A stretch of DNA of 9,375 nucleotides from CAZOWL01 sp964583605 (GTDB lineage: Bacteria > Pseudomonadota > Gammaproteobacteria > Chromatiales > Chromatiaceae), in contig CAZOWL010000129.1 of the NCBI GenBank assembly GCA_964583605.1, positions 1 through 9,375 on the forward strand, in the 5' to 3' direction. The notes beneath the pieces were generated by a model, which was not told the origin of the DNA, searched no databases, and was given only the letters and a program-made list of their open reading frames with translations. The position numbers were made by a program, and so were the translations under genes. This document shows positions 1 through 6,576 of this stretch, in pieces (positions within the stretch are counted from its first letter, which is position 1; each line of letters begins with the position of its first letter).

Positions 1-900
1 CAAGGTTATCGCGTTGGCCTCGTAGGCCGCAACGACCCTGTCCAGCACCTCGCGCGGGTCGAGCAGCTTGAGATTCAGCGCGGCAGAGAGCCGGGAGTGG
101 TAGAGCCAGGGCTCGCCGGCCCACATCGCGTCCTGATAGGGACCAAAGGCAGCGAGACGATGCTCGACGAAATCATCGAGCGCCTGCAACGCGGCGGCGC
201 GGGCCACGGGCCAATCGAAGCGATCGAGGTCGCCTGGATGGCCGTCGAATCGTCTCCCGACGAGGCTTAGCACCTCGCGCGTCACGCGATCGGGCTCGGT
301 GCGACAGGGCGATGGGAGATCCCCAGGACCCGCCTTTGGGAAGTGCTGGCGGTTCTCCTTATCGAGGTTCCAGATGCCGCCGACCGGCTGGTCTCCCTGC
401 ATCAGGTAGCCCGTGCGGCGACGCGCGAGACGGTAGAAGTGCTCCATGACCGTTTGGCGGCGTCCAACTTGCCAGTCGGCGAAATCGCCGGAGGAGGTCA
501 GGAAATGCCTATCCTCCAGGACTTCCAGCGGAATGCGTGCCTCGGCGCAGGTGGCCTCGAGCGCGCGTGCGACGGCGTACTCACCGGCGGCGACCATGCG
601 CACGCGCTGCGGCTGATGGACCTGGAGCGCCGCGCGCAGCGCCGTTGCGAAATCGGCGTGCGGGTGCCGGTCGAGCGCCTGGTAGTCGAGCCGCCAGCCG
701 GTTTCCCGCAAGGCTTCGGCGAAGTGGCGCATCGCGGACAGAAACAGGGCGATCCGTGCCCGGTGCGACCAGACCTTGGTCGCCTCGTGAGGGACCTCGG
801 CCATCCAGACCAGGTCGTGATGCCGGGAGGCCTCTGCGAAGAGCGCCGAGCGAGGATCGAGCTGATCGCCAAGCACCAGCAGCAGATTCTGCGTCGGCAT
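1..900 (-). CDS. Cryptochrome/(6-4) photolyase-type flavoprotein (5' part, runs off left edge)
   Basis: Reading the minus strand from the ATG at 900-898 gives 300 uninterrupted residues to the window edge. The start (MPTQNLLLVLGDQLDP) is the hallmark N-terminus of the photolyase-related family (DPRP, the iron-sulfur bacterial cryptochrome/photolyase branch). Further family features are GGIWNLDKENR at residues 174-184, FGPYQDAMW at 252-260 and YHSRLSAALNLKLL at 267-280, the last being the start of the FAD-binding helical domain. Known family members repair (6-4) photoproducts or act as blue-light receptors and carry FAD, a lumazine-type antenna and a C-terminal 4Fe-4S cluster. Full length is usually about 500 residues, so roughly 200 C-terminal residues, including the cluster cysteines, lie outside. 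The gene follows the SDR gene by 67 bases on the same strand, so co-transcription is likely. The ribosome binding site is weak (GATAGG about ten bases upstream). Repair versus photoreceptor function cannot be decided here. Confidence 0.95.
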   Translation of the reverse strand, partial: MPTQNLLLVLGDQLDPRSALFAEASRHHDLVWMAEVPHEATKVWSHRARIALFLSAMRHFAEALRETGWRLDYQALDRHPHADFATALRAALQVHQPQRVRMVAAGEYAVARALEATCAEARIPLEVLEDRHFLTSSGDFADWQVGRRQTVMEHFYRLARRRTGYLMQGDQPVGGIWNLDKENRQHFPKAGPGDLPSPCRTEPDRVTREVLSLVGRRFDGHPGDLDRFDWPVARAAALQALDDFVEHRLAAFGPYQDAMWAGEPWLYHSRLSAALNLKLLDPREVLDRVVAAYEANAITL

Positions 901-925
901 GCCAACGGCCTATCGATTGATCGTT

Positions 926-940
926 AGCGCCCTCGGCGCT
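926..940. other. Short perfect hairpin between SDR and photolyase genes
   Basis: AGCGCC (926-931) and GGCGCT (935-940) form a perfect 6-base stem with a 3-base loop in the 67-base gap between the two minus-strand genes. There is no T-run on the minus strand after it, so it is not a convincing terminator. It could tune expression of the downstream photolyase gene or be chance in GC-rich DNA. Confidence 0.25.
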
Positions 941-967
941 GCCTCGCTCAGCGCTCAGGGCTGGCCC

Positions 968-1660
968 TCAGCTGAACCGCCGCGTTCGCCCGATTCCCCC
1001 GTCGACATGCAGGACCTGTCCCGTGATCCAGCTGGCCTCGGACGAGAGCAGGTAGGCCGCGGCGGCCGCGATATCGTCGGCCCGGCCGATGCGGCCGAGC
1101 GGGTGACGCTCGGCGGCGGACTCGCGCTGACGCTCGGTCTTGAGCAAATTCTCGGACAGTGGCGTCTCCGTGAGCGACGGGGCAATCGCGTTGACTCGGA
1201 TACCGGGCGCGAGCTCGGCCGCAAGTGAGCGGGTGAGGCCCTCCACAGCGCCCTTCGCCGCCCCGATCGACGCATGCATCGGCATCCCGGTCGTGACCGC
1301 AACGGTCGAGAACAGGACGACACTGGCCGAGCCGCTGGCCTTGAGGGCCGGTAAGGCGGCGCGAATCGTGCGCACCGCACCGAGGAGATTGAGCTCGAAG
1401 TCCTCCCGGAAGGCCGCATCGGTCAGCCGGCTGAAGGGGGCAAGGCGTATGCTTCCTGGGCAATAGACGAGCCCGTCGAGGGATTCCGGTAACCTTTCGG
1501 CTGGCAGCGGCCCTTCGCTCGCATCCCATAGAATATGCGTCGTGCCGGGCCGCCTTGTCTCTCGGCGCGAGGCAGTCCAAATCTGATACCGATCGCCGAC
1601 CCGCTCGGCGAGCGCGGCACCGACGCCGCTCGTCGCACCCACAATCAAGAGATTTGCCAC
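968..1660 (-). CDS. SDR-family NAD(P)-binding protein lacking the catalytic tyrosine
   Basis: 230 residues from a GTG start at 1660-1658, the normal length for a classical short-chain dehydrogenase/reductase. The Rossmann nucleotide motif is present (VGATSGVG, residues 7-14, fitting GxxxGxG), as are the conserved Asn (N91 in LNLLGA) and the C-terminal IRVNAIAPSLTETPL and GQVLHVDGG segments. The active site is altered: in the expected YxxxK motif, Tyr is replaced by Ile132 while Lys136 remains (HASIGAAKGAVEGL), and the aligned serine position is Thr119, preceded by Ser118. I recall related proteobacterial SDRs with HASxAAAKGAVEGL, so this may be a conserved subfamily and not a damaged gene. 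The rest is intact with no frameshift. It is the first gene before the photolyase gene and is divergent from the molybdoenzyme gene. The substrate is unknown; a binding or regulatory role is as plausible as catalysis. A weak AGG lies nine bases before the GTG. Confidence 0.93.
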   Translation of the reverse strand: MANLLIVGATSGVGAALAERVGDRYQIWTASRRETRRPGTTHILWDASEGPLPAERLPESLDGLVYCPGSIRLAPFSRLTDAAFREDFELNLLGAVRTIRAALPALKASGSASVVLFSTVAVTTGMPMHASIGAAKGAVEGLTRSLAAELAPGIRVNAIAPSLTETPLSENLLKTERQRESAAERHPLGRIGRADDIAAAAAYLLSSEASWITGQVLHVDGGIGRTRRFS

Positions 1661-1884
1661 GGCAATCGACCTGTTGGGTTATGTCCAAATGAAGACCCTG
1701 TGCGTGGCGGAAGTTGGTGGCAATGAACGGAGAAATCCACAGTCCGGTTGCCAAGACAATGACGCGATGTGATTTTGAGCGGCCTGTTCTCGCTGTTCGG
1801 GCCTCGCTGCCGAGCGCGAGCCCGGACGAGCATCGTCGATCGCTCGGCCGAGACCGGTTCATGTGCTGGGTCCGAGTCGATGTC

Positions 1885-1890
1885 GTGAGG
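1885..1890 (+). promoter_or_regulatory. Ribosome binding site deciding the molybdoenzyme start
   Basis: GTGAGG lies eight bases before the ATG at 1899. An upstream in-frame GTG at 1863 would add 12 residues but has no comparable site, and the Fe-S motif lies close to the N-terminus as usual when 1899 is used. Confidence 0.6.
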
Positions 1891-1898
1891 TCAAAACG

Positions 1899-4037
1899 AT
1901 GAGCCGCGTGGCCTATGCGACCTGCCCGCTCTGCGAGGCCTGTTGCGGACTGCGCTTCACGGTCGAGCGAGACGACGTGGTGCAGGTCCAAGGCGATCGG
2001 CAGGATCCGCTCAGCCGCGGCTTCATGTGCATCAAGGGTGGCGCCCTGCCCGAGCTGCACCGCGATCCGGACCGACTGCGCCGGCCGGTGCGTCGCACCG
2101 GCGCCGGCTGGGAGGAGATGGATTGGCCAGCGGCGCTCGATCTCGCGGCCCAGGGGCTCGAGAACGTGCGCCGCGCGCATGGACGGGATGCGATCGCCAT
2201 CTACCGCGGCAATCCGACGGCGCACAATCTCGGCCTGCTGCTCTTCTCCCCGGGCCTGATCCGGGCGCTCGGCACGCGCAATCTCTATTCCCCGACATCG
2301 ATGGATCAGCTGCCGCACATGCTGGTGGCGCTACGCCTCTACGGCCACCAGCTGCTGATGCCTGTGCCGAATCTCGACCGGACGCAATTCCTGCTAATCG
2401 TCGGCGCCAACCCGGCCACCTCCAACGGCTCGGCGATGACGGCCGCCGGCGTGGTGAAACGCCTGCGCGGGATCCAGCGGCGGGGCGGGCGTGTCGTCGT
2501 CATCGACCCGCGACGGACGAGCACGGCGCGGCTCGCCGACGCCCACCACTCCATCCGGCCCGGCACCGACGTGCTGCTGCTCGCGGCCATGCTGCAGGTC
2601 CTGTTCAGCGAGAACCTGGAGCGGCTAGGGCGGCTCGGGCCGCTCGTCGACGGCCTTGACACCGTGCGTGCCGCGGTTGCGCCCTTCACGCCGGCACGGG
2701 TCGCCGCGGCGACGAGGATCGAGCCGGCCACCGTTGTCTCGCTGGCGCGCGAGCTGGCCGCAGCCGAGCGCGCCATCGTCTATGGGCGCATCGGCACGTC
2801 GGTGCAGGCCCACGGCGTCCTCTGTCAATGGCTGATCCAGCTGCTCAATATTGTCACCGGCAACCTTGATGCAGCCGGCGGCATCCAGTTCACGTCCCCG
2901 GCGGTGGATCCGATGGGTCGTTTGCGGCTCTCGATGCCGGAGGGCCATGGACGATGGGTGAGCCGCGTCAGCGGCCTGCCGGAATTCTGCGGGGAGCTGC
3001 CGGTCGCGGCCTTCGCCGAGGAGATGGAGACGCCGGGCGCCGGTCGGGTGCGCGGGCTCCTGTCAATCGCCGGGAACCCGGTCCTGTCGATGCCATGCGG
3101 GCCGAGCCTCGACCGTGCCCTGCCGCAGCTCGACTTCATGGTGAGCGTCGACCGCTACATCAACGAGACTTCCCGCCATGCCGACGTGATCCTGCCACCT
3201 GTCTCGCAGCTGGAGCGCGACCACTACGATCTCGTCTTCAACTTCCTGGCGATCCACAACGTCGCCAAATGGTCCCCGCCGGTGCTCACGCCCCCGGCCG
3301 ACGGGCTGGATGACTGGCAGATCGCCAACGGGCTGCATCGGCGGCTGGCGCGGACCTGGGGTGCGCGGCTCGAGGCGGCGATCCTCGGTCGCCTTGGACC
3401 GCGTGGCTTGATCGGGCTGGCCTTACGCGTCGAGTCCCTCGGCCGGTGGCGCCCGCCTCGGCGGGGGCTCACGCTGGCCCGCTTGGAGCAGGCGGTCCAT
3501 GGGGTGGATCTCGGTGCGTTGGAGCCGCGTCTGCCCGGCCGGCTGCGGACGCCGAATCGCCGCATCGATGTGGCCCAAAGCGATTTCCTCGCCGGGCTCG
3601 CGCGGCTCGAGATCCAGCCTGAGGCCTGGTCGCCCGCTGACGGCTTCGATCTGCAGCTGATCGGGCGCCGCGAGCTGCGCAGCAACAATTCCTGGATGCA
3701 CAACGTGCCCCGGCTGATGACTGGCGCCGATCGCTGCAGACTGCTGATTTATCCAGACGATGCCGCCAGACGCGGGCTCGTGTCGGGCAGCCGCGCTAGG
3801 GTCCGCTCGGCCTTCGGTGCCATCGAGGTGCCGGTGCAGCTGACCGATGCGATGATGCCGGGTGTCGTCTGCCTCCCGCACGGTTACGGGCATGTCGGCG
3901 AGGGCATGCGCCAATCGGTGGCAACTCTGCGGCCCGGCGTCAACCTCAATCGGCTGACCGATCCCGGCAAGGTCGACCGGCTCGGTGGAACGTCCGTGCT
4001 CAACGGTACGCCGGTGAGCGTCGTGGCCGCTGATTGA
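1899..4037 (+). CDS. Molybdopterin (bis-MGD) oxidoreductase, formate dehydrogenase-like, cytoplasmic
   Basis: 712 residues. The N-terminal CPLCEACCG supplies C9, C12 and C16 (CxxCxxxC), with C44 in GFMCIKG as fourth ligand of a 4Fe-4S cluster. Family motifs follow: HRDPDRLRRPVRR (54-66), IYRGNPTAHN (101-110), LLIVGANPATSNGS in the MGD-binding region, VVVIDPRRT, then NETSRHADVILPP. The C-terminal dinucleotide-binding domain contains RRELRSNNSWMHN and PHGYGHVGEG. No Tat or Sec signal is present, so it is probably cytoplasmic. In the stretch where many relatives carry the Sec or Cys molybdenum ligand this protein reads SMDQLPH (134-140), without Sec or Cys. I recall a broad family of uncharacterised bacterial enzymes with this SxDQxPH signature. 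The substrate is therefore not predictable: formate, another small organic or an oxyanion are all open. No electron-transfer subunit or chaperone gene is adjacent. The bilin-reductase-like gene follows 108 bases downstream with its own promoter. Confidence 0.93.
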   Translation: MSRVAYATCPLCEACCGLRFTVERDDVVQVQGDRQDPLSRGFMCIKGGALPELHRDPDRLRRPVRRTGAGWEEMDWPAALDLAAQGLENVRRAHGRDAIAIYRGNPTAHNLGLLLFSPGLIRALGTRNLYSPTSMDQLPHMLVALRLYGHQLLMPVPNLDRTQFLLIVGANPATSNGSAMTAAGVVKRLRGIQRRGGRVVVIDPRRTSTARLADAHHSIRPGTDVLLLAAMLQVLFSENLERLGRLGPLVDGLDTVRAAVAPFTPARVAAATRIEPATVVSLARELAAAERAIVYGRIGTSVQAHGVLCQWLIQLLNIVTGNLDAAGGIQFTSPAVDPMGRLRLSMPEGHGRWVSRVSGLPEFCGELPVAAFAEEMETPGAGRVRGLLSIAGNPVLSMPCGPSLDRALPQLDFMVSVDRYINETSRHADVILPPVSQLERDHYDLVFNFLAIHNVAKWSPPVLTPPADGLDDWQIANGLHRRLARTWGARLEAAILGRLGPRGLIGLALRVESLGRWRPPRRGLTLARLEQAVHGVDLGALEPRLPGRLRTPNRRIDVAQSDFLAGLARLEIQPEAWSPADGFDLQLIGRRELRSNNSWMHNVPRLMTGADRCRLLIYPDDAARRGLVSGSRARVRSAFGAIEVPVQLTDAMMPGVVCLPHGYGHVGEGMRQSVATLRPGVNLNRLTDPGKVDRLGGTSVLNGTPVSVVAAD

Positions 4038-4082
4038 TCTGTGCCCCGGTTTCCGCTTTCTTTCTAAGCCTATAAGCGAGCT

Positions 4083-4111
4083 TTGCCAAGCGATCCCCTG
4101 ATAGCTATAGT
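4083..4111 (+). promoter_or_regulatory. Sigma70-type promoter of the bilin-reductase-like gene
   Basis: TTGCCA (4083-4088, five of six matches to consensus) and TATAGT (4106-4111, five of six) are separated by exactly 17 bases. Transcription would start near 4118, leaving a short leader of about 28 bases before the GTG at 4146. This is the best promoter-like element I see in the window, and it argues that the gene is not solely dependent on the molybdoenzyme gene upstream. Confidence 0.65.
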
Positions 4112-4135
4112 CCCAAGTCTTGTCCAGACCGGCGT

Positions 4136-4139
4136 GGAG
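4136..4139 (+). promoter_or_regulatory. Ribosome binding site deciding the start of the fusion protein
   Basis: GGAG sits six bases before the GTG at 4146. An in-frame TTG at 4083 gives a longer reading but coincides with the predicted -35 box, so it would not be on the transcript. GTG 4146 is preferred. Confidence 0.6.
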
Positions 4140-4145
4140 TCACTA

Positions 4146-5096
4146 GTGACCGAGGACAGTACACCGAAGGCGTATCCTCAGATATGGGACCGCTACGAGG
4201 AGCTGTTCCTCGACCGTATGCAGGGTTGCTTGGAGCGCGGTGATTTCACCGAGTACAGCGGGCGGAGACAGACGGGTGAATCGCGGATCGCCGCTCGCTC
4301 GCGGGTCTATCAGGGCGAGAAGCTCGATCGCGTGATGGTCAACCAGTACACGCTCAAGCGTGGTCGGGGCGGTTTGGTGATCTTCGGCTACCCGCGGGCC
4401 GAGTATCAGATCCCATCGTTCCTGCTGCATATCGGCGGCCTGCCGCCGGACAGGATGCTAGCGATCATGGACCTGTCCCCCTGCTCGGCGTCGCTCGACA
4501 TGACGGCCTTCGGACAGGTCTCGGAGCGGCATCGGACGGCCCTCGGCCTGCCCGATACGCGACTCGAGTGGCTGCGCTCGGTGACTTCGCCGTATCTCTT
4601 GCATTGCGCCTTCAAACCGCTGGACCCGGAACGCTTCCTTGTCGCCTTCGATGACACCATCCGTACCTGGCGCTCGGCTTACATCGATGCGGCCCGACGC
4701 GTCGACCACGAGGCGACGGTGACAGCGCACCGCGATGCCGTCCTGGCGATGAAGGAGATCCTCTTCAAGAACGATCCGGCGTTCGCCGTCTTCACGCGGG
4801 CGTTCGGCCGCGCGATGTCCGACGTGCTCGCCGAGGCCGCCTTTGGCGGCGAGCCAGGGTTGTCGATCGCCGAGGCCACCGAGCCGGTTCCGGTGCCCGG
4901 GAGCTGGGTGAACAAGAAGCTCGGTATCCGCTGGAATGCGGATGCCCAAGAGCGCGTCCATGAGGCGCCGGCGTTTCTTCGGCCGATGATCCGACGCATC
5001 ATCGAGAAAGAGGCCGCCAAAGAGGGCATGGACGTCGCAACCGTCGAGCTCGTCAAACGCTGTGAGAAGAAGTATCGCAGCCGCATGGAGCTCTGA
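4146..5096 (+). CDS. Ferredoxin-dependent bilin reductase-like protein fused to a PCP_red domain
   Basis: 316 residues, cytoplasmic, no signal or membrane segment. Residues about 10-235 resemble the HY2/PcyA/PebA bilin reductase fold. FGYPRAEYQIPSF (80-92) and AIMDLSP (106-112) align by eye with PcyA's FPRPEYDLPMF and AIADLSP. SPYLLHC (148-154) and FKNDPAFAVFTRAFG (207-221) match the later core and last helix. Residues 260-308 (IRWNADAQERV, PAFLRPMIRRIIEKEA, then a VATVELVKR-type end) match the PCP_red domain known from the C-terminus of BchB/ChlB, the tetrapyrrole-binding subunit of dark protochlorophyllide reductase. The position of PcyA's catalytic Asp105 is His95 and that of His88 is Val78, whereas the second conserved Asp (PcyA Asp220, PebS Asp206 equivalent) is kept as Asp210. 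It probably binds or reduces a linear or cyclic tetrapyrrole using ferredoxin, but the substrate is unknown; a red chlorophyll catabolite reductase-like role is an alternative. It has its own promoter and lies downstream of a molybdoenzyme gene. Confidence 0.87.
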   Translation: MTEDSTPKAYPQIWDRYEELFLDRMQGCLERGDFTEYSGRRQTGESRIAARSRVYQGEKLDRVMVNQYTLKRGRGGLVIFGYPRAEYQIPSFLLHIGGLPPDRMLAIMDLSPCSASLDMTAFGQVSERHRTALGLPDTRLEWLRSVTSPYLLHCAFKPLDPERFLVAFDDTIRTWRSAYIDAARRVDHEATVTAHRDAVLAMKEILFKNDPAFAVFTRAFGRAMSDVLAEAAFGGEPGLSIAEATEPVPVPGSWVNKKLGIRWNADAQERVHEAPAFLRPMIRRIIEKEAAKEGMDVATVELVKRCEKKYRSRMEL

Positions 5097-5222
5097 GCGG
5101 CGCTGGCTTTGGCGGGTCGCTCACCGGGTTGTGGAGCCATCAGCTCGCCCGAGCCGGTCTCGACTAGCTTCCTTACGCGAAACACAGGCTGGAGGCCGAT
5201 CGCCGAAGGCTGAGGGCTCGTT

Positions 5223-6278
5223 CTAGGTGCATAGAGGCTGTCCCTCGATCAGGGCACGAATCTCCGGGGCGGCCGCTGCACCACTTTGGCGATGGCGCGC
5301 GATGATCTCCTCCCCGAGCTGTTGCCAATGCCCCCGGCCGCGCTCGGCCAGCGTGAGCAGCTCCGCCGTCGAGCTGCTGCGACGCCAGGCGGCGTAGGCG
5401 TCTGGCAGACCCGGGAAGAGCGTCTTGCGGATCGGACTCAGATTACCCACGTAGAAATGCAGCGCGGGCGCGTCGTCCCGTTGGCACAGGCTCGGTATCG
5501 TGACGAGGCAATCCGCCAAGTGATCCCTCACCGCGCGGGCAAACCGCTCTGCGGGAGTTTGCGTGATGTCGAGGAGCATCGCCCCCCAGGCGGCGTCGTC
5601 GAGGACGATTCCCGCCTGGTACTCCCCCAGCTCGTGGAGCAGCGCGTTGTCCATCTCATGCTCGGTCATTGCGTCCAGCGCGCCTTCGAGATCGCCGTCG
5701 AAGTCATAGCAGGCGAAGGCGCGTCCAAGGGCGTTGTCCGGTCGACTCCAGCGCCAGCTCTCGAGCTTCTCCCAGAGCATCCGGCGCAGGCTTTCGCGAC
5801 GCACGAAGATGCTCCCACCGAGCGTCATGGCCGGCGGCGCAGCAAGATCTCGAGCGTGCTCGCTGGAGGAGACGTAGACGATTCGGTCGCCAGAGGCGGA
5901 GCGGCGCTCCAGATCGCCGAGAAAGAAGTGTGCCTTGGCCTGATCGGCGAGTCCGCTGCTATAGACGAGCCCGTGCGGTGAGAGGGCCTGGTTGATCGCG
6001 TCCGGCTCAAAGGGGTCGTAGTCGCGACCATCGATCGGCAGTGGCCTCATGTCCGCGCCTTCGAGGCTTTCCCAGAGCCGTTCTCGCGCCTGTAGCCAGT
6101 CGCCGACGGCGTCCTTGGCCAACGCGGCACCGTAGGGGAGTCTGCGCTCCCATCGGTAGTACTCGCGCATCTTCATCAAGTAGACGCACAGTGAGTAGTC
6201 GGCGCCGTGACGCGCATCCGAGACGTGGCAGTTGTGCTGGACTGCCTTGGCCAACCGATTCAGAGCTTGAGGAGTCAT
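5223..6278 (-). CDS. Conserved hypothetical protein, Sfum_1244-like
   Basis: 351 residues from ATG 6278-6276, with GAGG eight bases upstream. I recognise it from memory as resembling the uncharacterised Sfum_1244 family, based on the N-terminal QHNCHVSDARHGADYSLC (14-31), YLMKMREYYRWE (33-44), KDAVGDWLQARERLWE (55-70), ARDLAAPPAMTLGGSIFVRR (142-161) and LRRMLWEKLESWRW (164-177). No signal peptide or membrane helix is evident. Possible metal ligands cluster in predicted helices: H15 and H18 (HNCH), H207/E208, H215/E216/E219 (HELGE) and D252/H253/D256 (RDHLAD). This could indicate a helical metal-binding or diiron-like protein, but that is inference. It is convergent with the bilin-reductase-like gene (126 bases between stops, no clear terminator) and divergent from the gamma-glutamyltransferase gene. 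No function can be assigned. Confidence 0.87.
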   Translation of the reverse strand: MTPQALNRLAKAVQHNCHVSDARHGADYSLCVYLMKMREYYRWERRLPYGAALAKDAVGDWLQARERLWESLEGADMRPLPIDGRDYDPFEPDAINQALSPHGLVYSSGLADQAKAHFFLGDLERRSASGDRIVYVSSSEHARDLAAPPAMTLGGSIFVRRESLRRMLWEKLESWRWSRPDNALGRAFACYDFDGDLEGALDAMTEHEMDNALLHELGEYQAGIVLDDAAWGAMLLDITQTPAERFARAVRDHLADCLVTIPSLCQRDDAPALHFYVGNLSPIRKTLFPGLPDAYAAWRRSSSTAELLTLAERGRGHWQQLGEEIIARHRQSGAAAAPEIRALIEGQPLCT

Positions 6279-6434
6279 CTGAGTGACCTCAACGACTTGC
6301 TATCCAGGGTCCGGCGTCCGATGGAGAATGGCACGGCCACGACGGGCTTGGAATCGGAGAAATCGGCTCTGGTCACCGTCGCGATCGGCTCTCGAGTTCC
6401 GATCGACCGGCCGTGCATGTCCGGTCTGAGCGTC

Positions 6435-6465
6435 TTGGCCGATTAGATGCGTCTCATCCGGCCAA
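6435..6465. repeat. Interrupted inverted repeat in the divergent intergenic region
   Basis: TTGGCCG (6435-6441) pairs with CGGCCAA (6459-6465). Inside, GATG can pair with CATC, leaving a 4-base bulge on one side. It lies between the divergent hypothetical gene and the gamma-glutamyltransferase gene (6279-6576, about 300 bases otherwise without recognisable features). It could be an operator or a folded leader; no regulator family is recognised. Confidence 0.3.
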
Positions 6466-6561
6466 CCGGCAAGGTAGGCGCGTCTCAGTCGACACTAACA
6501 GCCCGTCATCCGTCATGGCAGGTGGAACATGATGCCCAGTGGAATTGTCGCCGACGCGTGT

Positions 6562-6569
6562 GAGGAGGT
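6562..6569 (+). promoter_or_regulatory. Strong ribosome binding site deciding the GGT start
   Basis: GAGGAGGT lies seven bases before ATG 6577. The upstream in-frame ATG pair at 6529 and 6532 has a weaker AGGTGG and would put 16 extra residues, including acidic ones, ahead of the signal peptide. Start 6577 gives a clean signal peptide. Confidence 0.75.
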
Positions 6570-6576
6570 GCTTCCG

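Noticed and set aside
343..927. Open plus-strand frame opposite the photolyase gene
   Set aside because: The minus-strand frame matches photolyase family motifs throughout; the plus-strand reading has no recognisable features.
912..931. Shared 11-mer GCTAACGATCA upstream of the photolyase gene and in the right-hand inverted repeat
   Set aside because: Several 11-base matches are expected by chance in a window this long; the flanks do not extend the match.
1748..1776. Possible promoter TTGCCA-17-GATTTT before the molybdoenzyme gene
   Set aside because: The -10 half matches consensus at only three of six positions and it lies over 120 bases from the start; too weak to list.
948..2318. Long open minus-strand frame (456 codons) overlapping the SDR gene and the start of the molybdoenzyme gene
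   Set aside because: It is antisense or out of frame to two clearly recognisable genes and its translation is Arg/Ala-rich and low in motif content, as expected of a shadow frame in GC-rich DNA.
4083..4145. Longer TTG-initiated version of the bilin-reductase-like protein
   Set aside because: The TTG coincides with the predicted -35 box and lacks a ribosome binding site; GTG 4146 has a good one.
5097..5222. Search for a terminator between the convergent genes
   Set aside because: Only short imperfect stems (for example GCTC/GAGC) without T-runs were seen on either strand.
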